A stretch of DNA of 52,687 bases from JBHHYR01 sp046757585 (GTDB taxonomy: Bacteria > Desulfobacterota > Binatia > HRBIN30): contig JBHHYR010000003.1 of the NCBI GenBank assembly GCA_046757585.1, positions 1 to 52,687 of the forward strand. The letters run 5' to 3'. Shown here in pieces: positions 9,174 through 17,286 of this stretch. Each line of letters opens with the position of its first letter. Position 1 is the first letter of the stretch. Under the pieces are notes generated by a model. That model was not told where the DNA came from. It saw nothing but the letters and a program-made list of their open reading frames with translations, and made no database searches. A program made the translations under genes and the position numbers.

Positions 9174-12100
9174 TCAGACGACCTGCACCTCGCGCTGCTT
9201 GAAGAGGTGGTCGAGCCACAGCGAGGTGAGCTTCTCCGCGGTGGAATTCTGCCGGAGGCGTTGGTGCAGGAAGGAGAAGTCCACGTGGTCGAGGAGCTGG
9301 TCCTGGTTGAAGCAGCTGAACACCAACGACTCGCGTCCGGTGGCCGGATCGACGTGGCGCTGCAGGCACTGGGAACAGACTTCTTTGAGCATACACTGCA
9401 TCGGGGAATTGATCGAGCCGATACCGACGTGTTCGGCCCGCAGCAGGTCGCGGAGCGTTGTGTGTCGCGCCTGGCGGACAGCGTCCATCATCCGGTCCGA
9501 ACCGATACAGATGATACGATCGACGGTGTTGAGCGCAATGGAGGGATCGCCCAACGCGCCCCGGCCGTACTGCTCCATCGCCTGCACGATGTTTCCCACC
9601 ACGCTGCGATCCTGCGGGCGGTGCGTGACGATGGGGGGACCGTCATCCACGCTCCACACCACCAGGTCGCATGCACCTTCAATGGCGCGGCGTTTGAACA
9701 GATCGCCTGCGTGCTTGTAGCCCGCAAAGTAGATGACGCGATTGTGGCCTGCCTTGAGGGCAGCGGCGATCGAGAAAAGGACCGCATTGCCGAGCCCGCC
9801 ACCGGCCAGGAGGACGGTCTCACCCGCAGGAATCTCCGTTGGGCTGCCGGTTGGACCCATCAGCACGATCTCCTCACCCGGCTCGAGAATGGCACACAGG
9901 CGAGAGGACCCGCCCATCTCCAGTACGATGAGGGAAATTAGGCCGCGTTCAGGATCAGTCCACGCTCCGGTCAGGGCCAGGCCTTCCATAGTGAGGCGGA
10001 TGCCCTCGACGACCTCCGCCGTGCTTTCGTAGTTCTGCAGGCGGTAGAACTGACCGGGCCGGAAATTGCGCGCCGCCATCGGGGCACGGACGATGACCTC
10101 GACGATCCGGTCAGCCAGGCGGATCGCATCGACGACCTCCGCCCGCAGGCCGTCCTCGAGCACCTCGGCGAACCGGACCCACGCGTTCTCGCGTTCGGCT
10201 TGCTCCTCAAGTTCCTGTGCGGCGACCTCGCGTGCGAACAGGCGCGCGATCTGGCTGTACCCCAGCTGCGCCGACGCCATGGCTTTAACCACGTTCCCAG
10301 CGAACACCGGGTGTGCGTCCCCGTAGAAGGAGATGAAGCGGCCGGCCTTTTCATACGAGGTGAAGAAGCCGAGCCCGCCCGGGGGCACGGCTTCGAGCTC
10401 GAACCGGCCGTCACCCGCGTCGACCAGTCGGTGCATCGAGAAGAATTGCCGAGCAGCGTCGAGCTTGAACGTACCGGGGTATTCTTTCTCGTAGATGGTG
10501 TTCGGGTTGGTACCGGCCGCGACCAGCACCGTCCGGGCGGGGAAGTCGACCGTTTCGGCGCTGCTCTGCCATTTCCCGTCCCGGAGGACCATGCGCGTAC
10601 AGCGCAGCGCGCGCACATGCCCGTGCTCGTCCAGCAGGCATTTGGTGGGACTCATGCATTCGGTGAACCCAATGCCTTCCTCGAGGGACTTGATCACCTC
10701 TTCATGATTGAGGCGGTAGGCCGGCGCGTCCAATAGCCGTTTACGATAGACGATGGTCACGCCTCCCCACGAGCGCACGAGCCGAGCGAAATCGGGTGGC
10801 CGGCCGGCGGCGTGCGCGGCCGCCCGCTCCGCCTGCACCATCCGGGCGTGCCGCAACCAGGTGCGCACCGTTTGCGTCTCTTCTTCGTCAAGCCGGGCCC
10901 AGATTGCCGCTTCGCCGATGCGCCGTTTCAGGCGTTCGAACCGCTCGAGGGTCTTCTCGATCTGCGTGACATAATAGGCCTGGATTTCCGTGGCGGCATC
11001 GATTGCCGTCAGTCCGCCGCCAATGACGACGGCTGGTAGCTCCGCCTGCAAGTTCGTCAGCGAGTTCTTGCGATACGCGCCCTGGCCCTGCAACCCCATC
11101 AGGAAGTCCGACGCCTTGCGCACACCGCGGGCGAGGTTGTTCTTCATCCGGACGATCGTGGGCCGCCCCGCTCCCGCCGCGATCGCGATGTGATCGAACC
11201 CAAGGTTCCACGCGTCCTCGATCGTGAGTGTTCCTCCAAACCGTACCCCGTCGAGCAGCCGGAACTTCTTCCGCCGCATCAGGATGACGTAATTGATGTC
11301 CAGGAAGTTCTTGTCCCAGCGGACCGTAATGCCGTACTCGGCGACTCCCCCGAAGCCGAGTGTGGGACGCTCGGAGAGCGGACCGACGATGTCGTCGACG
11401 TCACGGATCGGGCGCGGAACGCGCCGTTTGGCGCCGCGCAGCGCCGGGGCCAGAGGTTCCACCTTGAGACCCTCAATGCCGACCACGCCGAAGCCTTCGT
11501 TTAGCAAGTGCTGCGCCAAGGTGTAGCCGGCCGGGCCCATGCCAACGACGAGCACGTTCTTACCGTTGTAGCGGAGCGGGCAGGGCCGCCGCGCGTTGAG
11601 TGGATTCCAGCGGGTCAGGAGCGAGACGATCTCGAAGCCGTAGGGGAGCTGCAAGACCTGGGTGAGAATACCGGTCTCGATCTGCGGGATGTTCACCGGA
11701 TCCTGCTTCTGGAAGATGCACGATTTCATACAGTCGTTGCAGATGCGATGCCCCGTGCCTGCCAGCATCGGGTTATCAATCATGATCACTGCAAGCGCGC
11801 CGATCGGTTGTCCCTCCCGGTAGAGCTTGATCATTTCGGAGATCTTCTCGTGCAGCGGACACCCGTCGAGCGCAATACCGAGCGGGTTGCGCTGCACGGC
11901 GCCGTCCTTCGTATGCAGGCCGGTGGTACAGGAGTCCTTGCCGCGCTCGTGACATGTCAGGCAATAGTACGCCTCGCCCAGATTCTGCCGCGGCGTGAAG
12001 CGGCGATCGGTCAGATCGAACCCGTCTCGATGCCTGCGGCTCTCCGGGGGTCCCATGAAGAACTCGGGCAGGTCGGCCCGCGGCTGAATGCGAGCGACGA

Positions 12101-12824
12101 GGCTGCCGTAATCCATCTTGTGGGGCACACGAAAACAGGTGAATTGCCGCCGGCGTTCAGCCAAGGCGGGGTGGAAGGCAAGGGCACACACCCAAGCTTC
12201 GACAGCTTGCAGCTGCACCGCAGCCGCGGCACGCGCCGCCCGATCACCCTGCTCGACCGCAGCGAGCAAGGTCATGGTCACCTGCGCCAGCTCGCGCTCG
12301 GGATCTGCGGTGAGGGCGGCGTCGGGCATCAGCACGTCCACGACTTCACGGTAGCCAAACTCCAATGCCACCGCGTCCATCTGCGCCAAGGCTTCTGCGG
12401 TCGGCGGTGCTTTGAGGACACGGCGCTCGATGAATTGCCGTTTCCATTCGAAGACGACCTGGTCCGCCCGTGCCTGTTCGCACAGCGCCACGTGGTCCTT
12501 CTCAATGTGAAAGAGCCGGGCGATGAACGCGCCCACGTGCGGCGCCACGCGGACCAACAGATCCGATTCCTCCCGCCGCGGAAACCCCGCGCCATGCCGT
12601 TTACGATAGTCTTCGAAGGCGGTTGCCAGCGCAGCATCCGCTGTGCGCAACACCTCCAGAAACGTCGCGTCCAACGCGGCCAGTCGTCGGACCCGATTCA
12701 GGTCGGCGTACTTGAAGCCGGGAATGCCGAGCTGCAGGTTCCATGCCCGCGCCTCCTGGCGGGGATTCTCCGGCAAGTGCCTCAGTGCCATGGGCGTATT
12801 CTTAGCTTGCCGAGCACCCCTCAT
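9174..12824 (-). CDS. Fused flavoprotein: GltD/NfnB-like plus PyrK/NfnA-like oxidoreductase
   Basis: A 1216-residue multi-cofactor protein. Residues 1-280 form a helical domain I do not recognise. Cys288, Cys291, Cys299, Cys322 and then Cys362, Cys365, Cys369 (YYCLTCHERGKDSC; CNDCMKSC) look like the iron-sulfur region of GltD/NfnB. Next come an FAD dinucleotide fold (VLVVGMGPAGYTLA, about 424-436), an NAD(P)H fold (AVVIGGGLTAIDAA) with a long charged helical insertion, and an FNR-like C-terminal part (NFRPGQFYRLQN; VLLAGGGLGNAVLF). The end has Cys1144-x5-Cys1150-x2-Cys1153-x17-Cys1171, the [2Fe-2S] pattern of PyrK/NfnA. So one chain joins both halves of an Nfn-type ferredoxin:NAD(P)H transhydrogenase. 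It is first in the unit with the acyl-CoA ligase, Mo enzyme and Rieske gene. ATG 12791 is an alternative start. Confidence 0.88.
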   Translation of the reverse strand: MRGARQAKNTPMALRHLPENPRQEARAWNLQLGIPGFKYADLNRVRRLAALDATFLEVLRTADAALATAFEDYRKRHGAGFPRREESDLLVRVAPHVGAFIARLFHIEKDHVALCEQARADQVVFEWKRQFIERRVLKAPPTAEALAQMDAVALEFGYREVVDVLMPDAALTADPERELAQVTMTLLAAVEQGDRAARAAAAVQLQAVEAWVCALAFHPALAERRRQFTCFRVPHKMDYGSLVARIQPRADLPEFFMGPPESRRHRDGFDLTDRRFTPRQNLGEAYYCLTCHERGKDSCTTGLHTKDGAVQRNPLGIALDGCPLHEKISEMIKLYREGQPIGALAVIMIDNPMLAGTGHRICNDCMKSCIFQKQDPVNIPQIETGILTQVLQLPYGFEIVSLLTRWNPLNARRPCPLRYNGKNVLVVGMGPAGYTLAQHLLNEGFGVVGIEGLKVEPLAPALRGAKRRVPRPIRDVDDIVGPLSERPTLGFGGVAEYGITVRWDKNFLDINYVILMRRKKFRLLDGVRFGGTLTIEDAWNLGFDHIAIAAGAGRPTIVRMKNNLARGVRKASDFLMGLQGQGAYRKNSLTNLQAELPAVVIGGGLTAIDAATEIQAYYVTQIEKTLERFERLKRRIGEAAIWARLDEEETQTVRTWLRHARMVQAERAAAHAAGRPPDFARLVRSWGGVTIVYRKRLLDAPAYRLNHEEVIKSLEEGIGFTECMSPTKCLLDEHGHVRALRCTRMVLRDGKWQSSAETVDFPARTVLVAAGTNPNTIYEKEYPGTFKLDAARQFFSMHRLVDAGDGRFELEAVPPGGLGFFTSYEKAGRFISFYGDAHPVFAGNVVKAMASAQLGYSQIARLFAREVAAQELEEQAERENAWVRFAEVLEDGLRAEVVDAIRLADRIVEVIVRAPMAARNFRPGQFYRLQNYESTAEVVEGIRLTMEGLALTGAWTDPERGLISLIVLEMGGSSRLCAILEPGEEIVLMGPTGSPTEIPAGETVLLAGGGLGNAVLFSIAAALKAGHNRVIYFAGYKHAGDLFKRRAIEGACDLVVWSVDDGPPIVTHRPQDRSVVGNIVQAMEQYGRGALGDPSIALNTVDRIICIGSDRMMDAVRQARHTTLRDLLRAEHVGIGSINSPMQCMLKEVCSQCLQRHVDPATGRESLVFSCFNQDQLLDHVDFSFLHQRLRQNSTAEKLTSLWLDHLFKQREVQVV

Positions 12825-13003
12825 GCTAGGGGGCCGCGTGCGAACGCGTCTGAAAACCGCGGCGGCACTCGAGCGGGAAGGCGATCCTGGAAACCTGTGC
12901 CCATAGCGCTCCGAGCCGTGAGACCCACGCCAGCCCTACGGGAGACGCAGTTGGCAACAGCGCTGACTTGACGCCCTGTGCAGCGCCGGGATACAGGGCA
13001 CCC

Positions 13004-13765
13004 ATGCAGCCCCTGGCGGGTCGTGTGGGCGTCGTGACCGGCGCATCAGGCGGGATCGGCGCTGCCGTGGCGCGCGCACTGGCGGAGGCCGGGATGGCGG
13101 TCGTTCTCGGTGCCCGGCGCAGCGATCGGCTCGAGCAAGTGCGTGACGACATCCGGGCTCGGGGGGGAAGAGCCGCCGCAGTGCCAACGGACATGCGTGA
13201 CGACACACAGGTCGAACGCCTGATTAGCACCGCCGTCACGCGCTACGGCCAGATCGATACGTTGGTGAACAACGCCGCAGTCGGCACGCTGCGTCCGGTC
13301 GCGGAGGGACGCACGGACGAGTGGCGGGCCATGGTGGAAACCAATTTTCTTGGTGTGCTGGCGGCGTGCCGCGCGGCCCTGCAACACATGCTCCCACAAC
13401 ATCGCGGTGACATCCTGAGCGTGACCTCGGCCAGCGCCTACGAAGCCTGGCCGTATCTGGCCGTGTATGCTGCGTCAAAAGCAGCGATCCACTCGCTGTC
13501 ACGCGGCTTGCGCGCCGAGGTGGCCGGCCAGGGTGTGCGGGTGATGACCATCGAGGTCCACAACGTTGCCGGCACTGACTTCGCCTCGCACTTCGACCCG
13601 GCGCTCATGCAGGTCGCGGTCAAGCACTGGGAAGCGCTCGGGCTCGTGAGTCGTGCGAGCTCCACCATCACGCCGCACCATGTCGCCCGCGCCGTGGTCT
13701 TCCAGCTCTCACTTCCCGAACCTGCCAGCGTGCACCACCTGACGATCCGGTCGCGGGCCAATTGA
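13004..13765 (+). CDS. Short-chain dehydrogenase/reductase (SDR)
   Basis: A classical SDR of about 253 residues. The NAD(P)-binding glycine motif TGASGGIG sits at the N-terminus, LVNNAAVG follows, then the active-site Ser in SVTSASAY and the Tyr-x3-Lys pair in YAASK. An Arg right after the first beta-strand (GARRSDRL) suggests NADPH preference. The ATG at 13004 (MQPLAGRVGVV) has CAGGG upstream and starts just before the Rossmann strand; the TTG at 12968 would add 12 unlikely residues. It diverges from the fused flavoprotein gene. The substrate is unknown. Confidence 0.9.
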   Translation: MQPLAGRVGVVTGASGGIGAAVARALAEAGMAVVLGARRSDRLEQVRDDIRARGGRAAAVPTDMRDDTQVERLISTAVTRYGQIDTLVNNAAVGTLRPVAEGRTDEWRAMVETNFLGVLAACRAALQHMLPQHRGDILSVTSASAYEAWPYLAVYAASKAAIHSLSRGLRAEVAGQGVRVMTIEVHNVAGTDFASHFDPALMQVAVKHWEALGLVSRASSTITPHHVARAVVFQLSLPEPASVHHLTIRSRAN

Positions 13766-13813
13766 AGTGCACGCAGGCACGTCCTTGTCAAACTTCCGGG
13801 GCACGGTGGGATC

Positions 13814-14653
13814 ATGAGGGTCACACTATGGGGCACTCGCGGCTCTGTGGCGTCTCCGGGCGCCGAAACGGCACGCTACGGCGGAAACACGTCGTGCGTG
13901 GAAGTGCGCGGTCGCGATGGCACCGTTCTGATCCTCGACGCCGGCACCGGTATTCGGCGCCTGGGGATGGCGCTCCCGCGCTCGCTGCGTCGGGTCAATG
14001 TGCTGCTAACGCATCTGCACATGGACCACATCCAAGGGCTGGGGTTTTTCCCGCCGTTGCACGACCGGGACATAGAAGCGCACGTCTGGGGACCCGCCAG
14101 CACCACGCTCAGTCTCAAGGCACGCCTGCTGCGGTACCTGTCGCCGCCGCTCTTCCCGGTTCGGCTGCGGGATCTACGCTGCCGGCTCTTCCTCCATGAG
14201 GTGCCGTGCGGCAGCTTCGACGTCGGCGAGTTCCACATCTCTTCGGCACTCGTCTGCCACCCGGGACCGACTGTCGGGTATCGGATTGCCACTGCCCGCG
14301 GTGCACTGGCATACTTCCCCGACCACGAGCCAGCCCTGGGTGCGCGGAACTTTCCGGTGAACGCGGAGTGGACGTCAGGTTACGCGATTGCGGCCGGGGC
14401 CGACTTGCTCATCCACGACGCACAGTACAGCAGTGCGGAATATCTGCACCATGTCGGCTGGGGTCATAGTTCCCTGGCACACGCGTTCGAGTTCGCCACG
14501 CTCGCTCGCGTCAAGCGTCTTGTCCCGTTCCATCACGACCCGGCCCACACCGACAGCGACTTGGATCGACTCCTCAGTGAGGCAGCAGGCGCTGCCAAAC
14601 GTCCCTTCAAGGTGACGCCGGGCATCGAGGGAGCCCGCTTCAACGTCCGGTAG
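13814..14653 (+). CDS. MBL-fold metallo-hydrolase (RNase Z-like group)
   Basis: A 279-residue metallo-beta-lactamase-fold protein. The metal motif is THLHMDHIQG (His67, His69, Asp71, His72), with further candidate ligands in VCHPGP, FPDHEP and PFHHDPAH. The N-terminus GTRGSVASPG followed by RYGGNTSC is characteristic of a widespread group that combines an RNase Z-like catalytic domain with no tRNA-processing exosite. No signal peptide is seen. It follows the SDR by 48 bases on the same strand and converges with the next SDR. The substrate is not known; a phosphodiesterase or cyclic nucleotide role is only a possibility. Confidence 0.87.
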   Translation: MRVTLWGTRGSVASPGAETARYGGNTSCVEVRGRDGTVLILDAGTGIRRLGMALPRSLRRVNVLLTHLHMDHIQGLGFFPPLHDRDIEAHVWGPASTTLSLKARLLRYLSPPLFPVRLRDLRCRLFLHEVPCGSFDVGEFHISSALVCHPGPTVGYRIATARGALAYFPDHEPALGARNFPVNAEWTSGYAIAAGADLLIHDAQYSSAEYLHHVGWGHSSLAHAFEFATLARVKRLVPFHHDPAHTDSDLDRLLSEAAGAAKRPFKVTPGIEGARFNVR

Positions 14654-14693
14654 CCAGCGCCGCGTGTCGCTGCAGGGGTAGGGGTTGGCCCCT

Positions 14694-15509
14694 TCACGAC
14701 GGCCCGACACGCAGTGTGATGCCCCCGTCAACGGAGATGGCCTGGCCGGTGATGTTCCGCGCGTCAGCGCTGCTAAGGAATACGGTGAGCTTGCCGATGT
14801 CTTCCGGTGTCTGTTCCCGGCCCAACGGGACGCCACGCTGCACCTGATCCAGGAAGATGTCGCGCGGCTCGCTGTCCGCATATCGAGGCACGCTCATCTT
14901 CAGCAGCATTGCCAGCATTTCCCAGGCGCGGGTCCACAGGAAACCAGGGCAGATGGCGTTGACCCGAATGTGCGACGCCGCAAGCTCCAGCGCCAGACTG
15001 CGGGTCAGCGAAATGACCCCTGCTTTGGCGGCGCCGTACGCCGGAATCGCCACCGTGGGCAGGAGTCCGGCAATCGAGGCAATGTTGACAATGGACCCTC
15101 CGCCGCGTTGTTGGAGGTGCGGGATGGCCGCCTTACTTGCCGCAAACGTGGTGCGCAGGTTCGTGGCAAGCTGATCGTCCCAACCAGCCTGATCGATGTT
15201 CGTGAAGGGATTGCCGATCGCGGTTGCGCTGTTCTGCCCCCCTCCGCCGGCATTGTTGACCAGAATATCCAGGCCACCGAAACGGCGGACGACATCAGCG
15301 GTCGCCGCGCCGATCTGCCGCTCGTCGGAGACATCGGCCGCGAGTCCGACCGCTTCACCGCCGAGGCCGGCGGCTGTTGCCTCGGCGTCGGAGCCGTCGA
15401 GATCGATCAGTGCCAAGCGGGCACCTTCGGTTGCGAGGCAGCGGGCGATGCCAGCCCCGATGCCCCGAGCTCCCCCTGTTACGATCGCCACCGTGTCCTT
15501 CAGCCGCAT
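14694..15509 (-). CDS. SDR family oxidoreductase, FabG-like
   Basis: A 271-residue classical SDR. Motifs: VTGGARGIG, an Asp at the end of the second strand (LIDLDGSD) that suggests NAD(H), LVNNAGGGG, NIASIAG with the catalytic Ser, and YGAAK. The C-terminal NITGQAISVDGGITL is the usual SDR end. The start is well supported by AAGGAGGG upstream of ATG at 15509. A roughly 170-base spacer with three hairpins separates it from the matrixin gene upstream. Its role is likely the oxidation of a hydroxyacyl or alcohol intermediate; the exact substrate is unknown. Confidence 0.91.
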   Translation of the reverse strand: MRLKDTVAIVTGGARGIGAGIARCLATEGARLALIDLDGSDAEATAAGLGGEAVGLAADVSDERQIGAATADVVRRFGGLDILVNNAGGGGQNSATAIGNPFTNIDQAGWDDQLATNLRTTFAASKAAIPHLQQRGGGSIVNIASIAGLLPTVAIPAYGAAKAGVISLTRSLALELAASHIRVNAICPGFLWTRAWEMLAMLLKMSVPRYADSEPRDIFLDQVQRGVPLGREQTPEDIGKLTVFLSSADARNITGQAISVDGGITLRVGPS

Positions 15510-15549
15510 GCTTGACCCTCCTTAAATAAAGATAAGCCAGCCTTCACAA

Positions 15550-15569
15550 GCGCCTGGTGTCACAGGCGC
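15550..15569. other. Perfect hairpin in the matrixin-SDR spacer
   Basis: GCGCCTG (15550-15556) pairs with CAGGCGC (15563-15569) around a six-base loop. Two smaller inverted repeats lie nearby: GACCA/TGGTC at about 15583-15599 and AAAGAA/TTCTTT at 15634-15653. None is followed by a clear T-run on either strand, so this is not a textbook intrinsic terminator. It may still stop or stabilise the transcript of the upstream matrixin operon. Confidence 0.4.
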
Positions 15570-15678
15570 ATGCATGACGGAATGACCAGTTCTTTTGGTC
15601 GGAGCACTGCCCGGGACGCCCTCTCCCTATTCCAAAGAAACGCGATATTCTTTCGACGGCGAAGACGGGCGGCATGGG

Positions 15679-16518
15679 TCAAGGTCCCCTGCGCCGGTGA
15701 CGCCGCCGGCCGTGGAGCAATGCCAGCGCGGCAGGCAGCAGCAGGAGCCAGCCACTCCCCGCGGCGCCCACGACACTTGTCTGGCACCCCGAGCCGCTGC
15801 CGTCACCAGAGTTTGCCACACTGTTCGGATAGATTGACAAGATCCCGCCGATATCATCGGACTGCAGCCGATCGATATTACCCTCGCGGCTATTCATGAT
15901 CGCGACAACGTCCTGGCCATTGTCGTCGGGGTGATCGAGGCCGAGCACATGTCCGAACTCGTGCAAGAGCACACGGCGGACGTCGTTGAGGACACGGCCG
16001 TTCACGACACGGATGTCCCCGTCGTACGCATTCCAATCCACGTTGGCGTTTACCAAGACCGGCGCATTCAGCAGTGCTCCGCTTGTACGCTCGGCGCAGT
16101 TGTTCGTCAATTCGATCACGTCACCGAACCCGCTGCCGCAGAAGTCGCCCGCGAAGAAGATCGGGTTGTCGCCCACTGGTCCCGTGTTGGGGCACGCATG
16201 ATTCGGCCCGCGGGGCCCGCAGGGGTCGAAGAACTGGCCCCCCACGGTGACCGTAAAGCGGAAGGCGGCCCCGACGCTGTTCCAGTCGTTGGCCGCATTG
16301 ATCGCGTTCTGATCCCAATTGAGGGTCCCGTTGAGTAGCACCGTGCCGGGCGCTGGGCTCCCCAAAAACGCTCGCAACGTGGCACCATGCTGAACCCAGC
16401 GGACGCAACGACCGTTGATCTGCAAACAGGCAAACGCCTGCGCAGCGGTGGCACGTAGCACGACGACCAACACGATGGCAACGCAGGCCAGGTTCCGTGT
16501 GAGGCAGGCTCGGCTCAT
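15679..16518 (-). CDS. Matrixin-like zinc metalloprotease with a C-terminal Cys-TM-Arg anchor
   Basis: Exported M10A-type protease of 279 residues. It has an N-terminal signal peptide (hydrophobic 11-25, AQA-FA cleavage region), a substrate-cleft body rich in Cys, the zinc site His186-Glu187-x2-His190-x5-His196 (HEFGHVLGLDH) and a Met-turn (AIMNSRE, Met208). The C-terminus is a short Ser/Gly linker, Cys245, a hydrophobic segment (about 252-269) and RRRHRRR, which looks like a MYXO-CTERM-type surface-sorting tail. There is no obvious long propeptide with a cysteine switch. It is separated by three bases from the 209-residue gene upstream, so the two are probably translated together. The target protein is unknown. 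Confidence 0.87.
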   Translation of the reverse strand: MSRACLTRNLACVAIVLVVVLRATAAQAFACLQINGRCVRWVQHGATLRAFLGSPAPGTVLLNGTLNWDQNAINAANDWNSVGAAFRFTVTVGGQFFDPCGPRGPNHACPNTGPVGDNPIFFAGDFCGSGFGDVIELTNNCAERTSGALLNAPVLVNANVDWNAYDGDIRVVNGRVLNDVRRVLLHEFGHVLGLDHPDDNGQDVVAIMNSREGNIDRLQSDDIGGILSIYPNSVANSGDGSGSGCQTSVVGAAGSGWLLLLPAALALLHGRRRHRRRGP

Positions 16519-16521
16519 CCG

Positions 16522-17151
16522 TCACCTCGCCACGCCGGCGCCCCCGCTCGGATGCGCCAGCTCGCTGGCGACGAGCTCCAGAAAGCCATCGAGTGTCAAC
16601 GGCGTTGCGGCGCCATCCTGCCCGACCGATCCGCGGCGCAGCTCACGACCGGCCCTGCCGAGCACCGGCGCTCCATCGCTGGCCTCCACGATATCTCTGC
16701 GTCGCTCACGATCGAAGCGCACGTGAAACCGGCCCTGGAAGATCCCAACCAACGGGCAGATATCACGGCCGGTACCCGCAACGAACAACACGTCGCGCTC
16801 GCCGACCGTGAAGGACGGCATGTCCGGAATGTGCACCGCCACATCGCCGGTCGCACCACCATAGAACCGCAGCGTCAGGACCGCCCCGGCATCCCCCTTG
16901 AGGACGTAGAGGTCAGACAAGGTCACCGCAGTCCATGGCGCTCCCACTTCGTCCGTTTCGTGCGTGATCTTGCTCACCGTGCCCACCACGATTTGCTCGG
17001 CCCGCGCCACGAGCTCCGGAAAGTCCCGCTTCACGACCACCATCGCGTTGACACCCTGGGGCGTGGCCAGCAGGATCCCCGCTACGGTGCACCACCCGAT
17101 GCCCGCGCGCACGAGAAACCGCGCCTTCACGGGGTTCAAAGAATACAACAT
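16522..17151 (-). CDS. Exported protein of unknown function, coupled to the matrixin gene
   Basis: A 209-residue protein with a basic N-terminus and a hydrophobic signal segment (AGIGWCTVAGILLATP), followed by a mostly beta-strand domain: VARAEQIVVGTVSKI, LSDLYVLKGD, LTLRFYGG, VGERDVLFVAG. I do not recognise a named family. The strand pattern with VVGTV and TLRFYGG resembles small OB- or SH3-like barrels, but this is a guess. ATG at 17151 has GGAGG about eight bases upstream; the frame continues to 17220 without a better start. Its stop is three bases before the matrixin start, which suggests a linked role such as chaperone, inhibitor or substrate. Confidence 0.75.
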   Translation of the reverse strand: MLYSLNPVKARFLVRAGIGWCTVAGILLATPQGVNAMVVVKRDFPELVARAEQIVVGTVSKITHETDEVGAPWTAVTLSDLYVLKGDAGAVLTLRFYGGATGDVAVHIPDMPSFTVGERDVLFVAGTGRDICPLVGIFQGRFHVRFDRERRRDIVEASDGAPVLGRAGRELRRGSVGQDGAATPLTLDGFLELVASELAHPSGGAGVAR

Positions 17152-17286
17152 GCCATGGCCTCCAGGGAGCGAAACTCCGGCACACGGTAGCAGACGCACC
17201 GAGCTGAGACCACCAGGCAAGAAGCCATGGCCCGCTTGGTCGGGACCTGCAGGCTACGCGCTGCGGTAGCGGGCGGCGCCTGCACG

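Noticed and set aside
11508..12971. Plus-strand open frame of about 487 codons
   Set aside because: Antisense to the N-terminal half of the fused flavoprotein; no start signal and no recognisable motif.
14680..14693. AGGGG-TTGG-CCCCT hairpin as an intrinsic terminator between convergent genes
   Set aside because: The stem is only five bases and no T-run follows on either strand.
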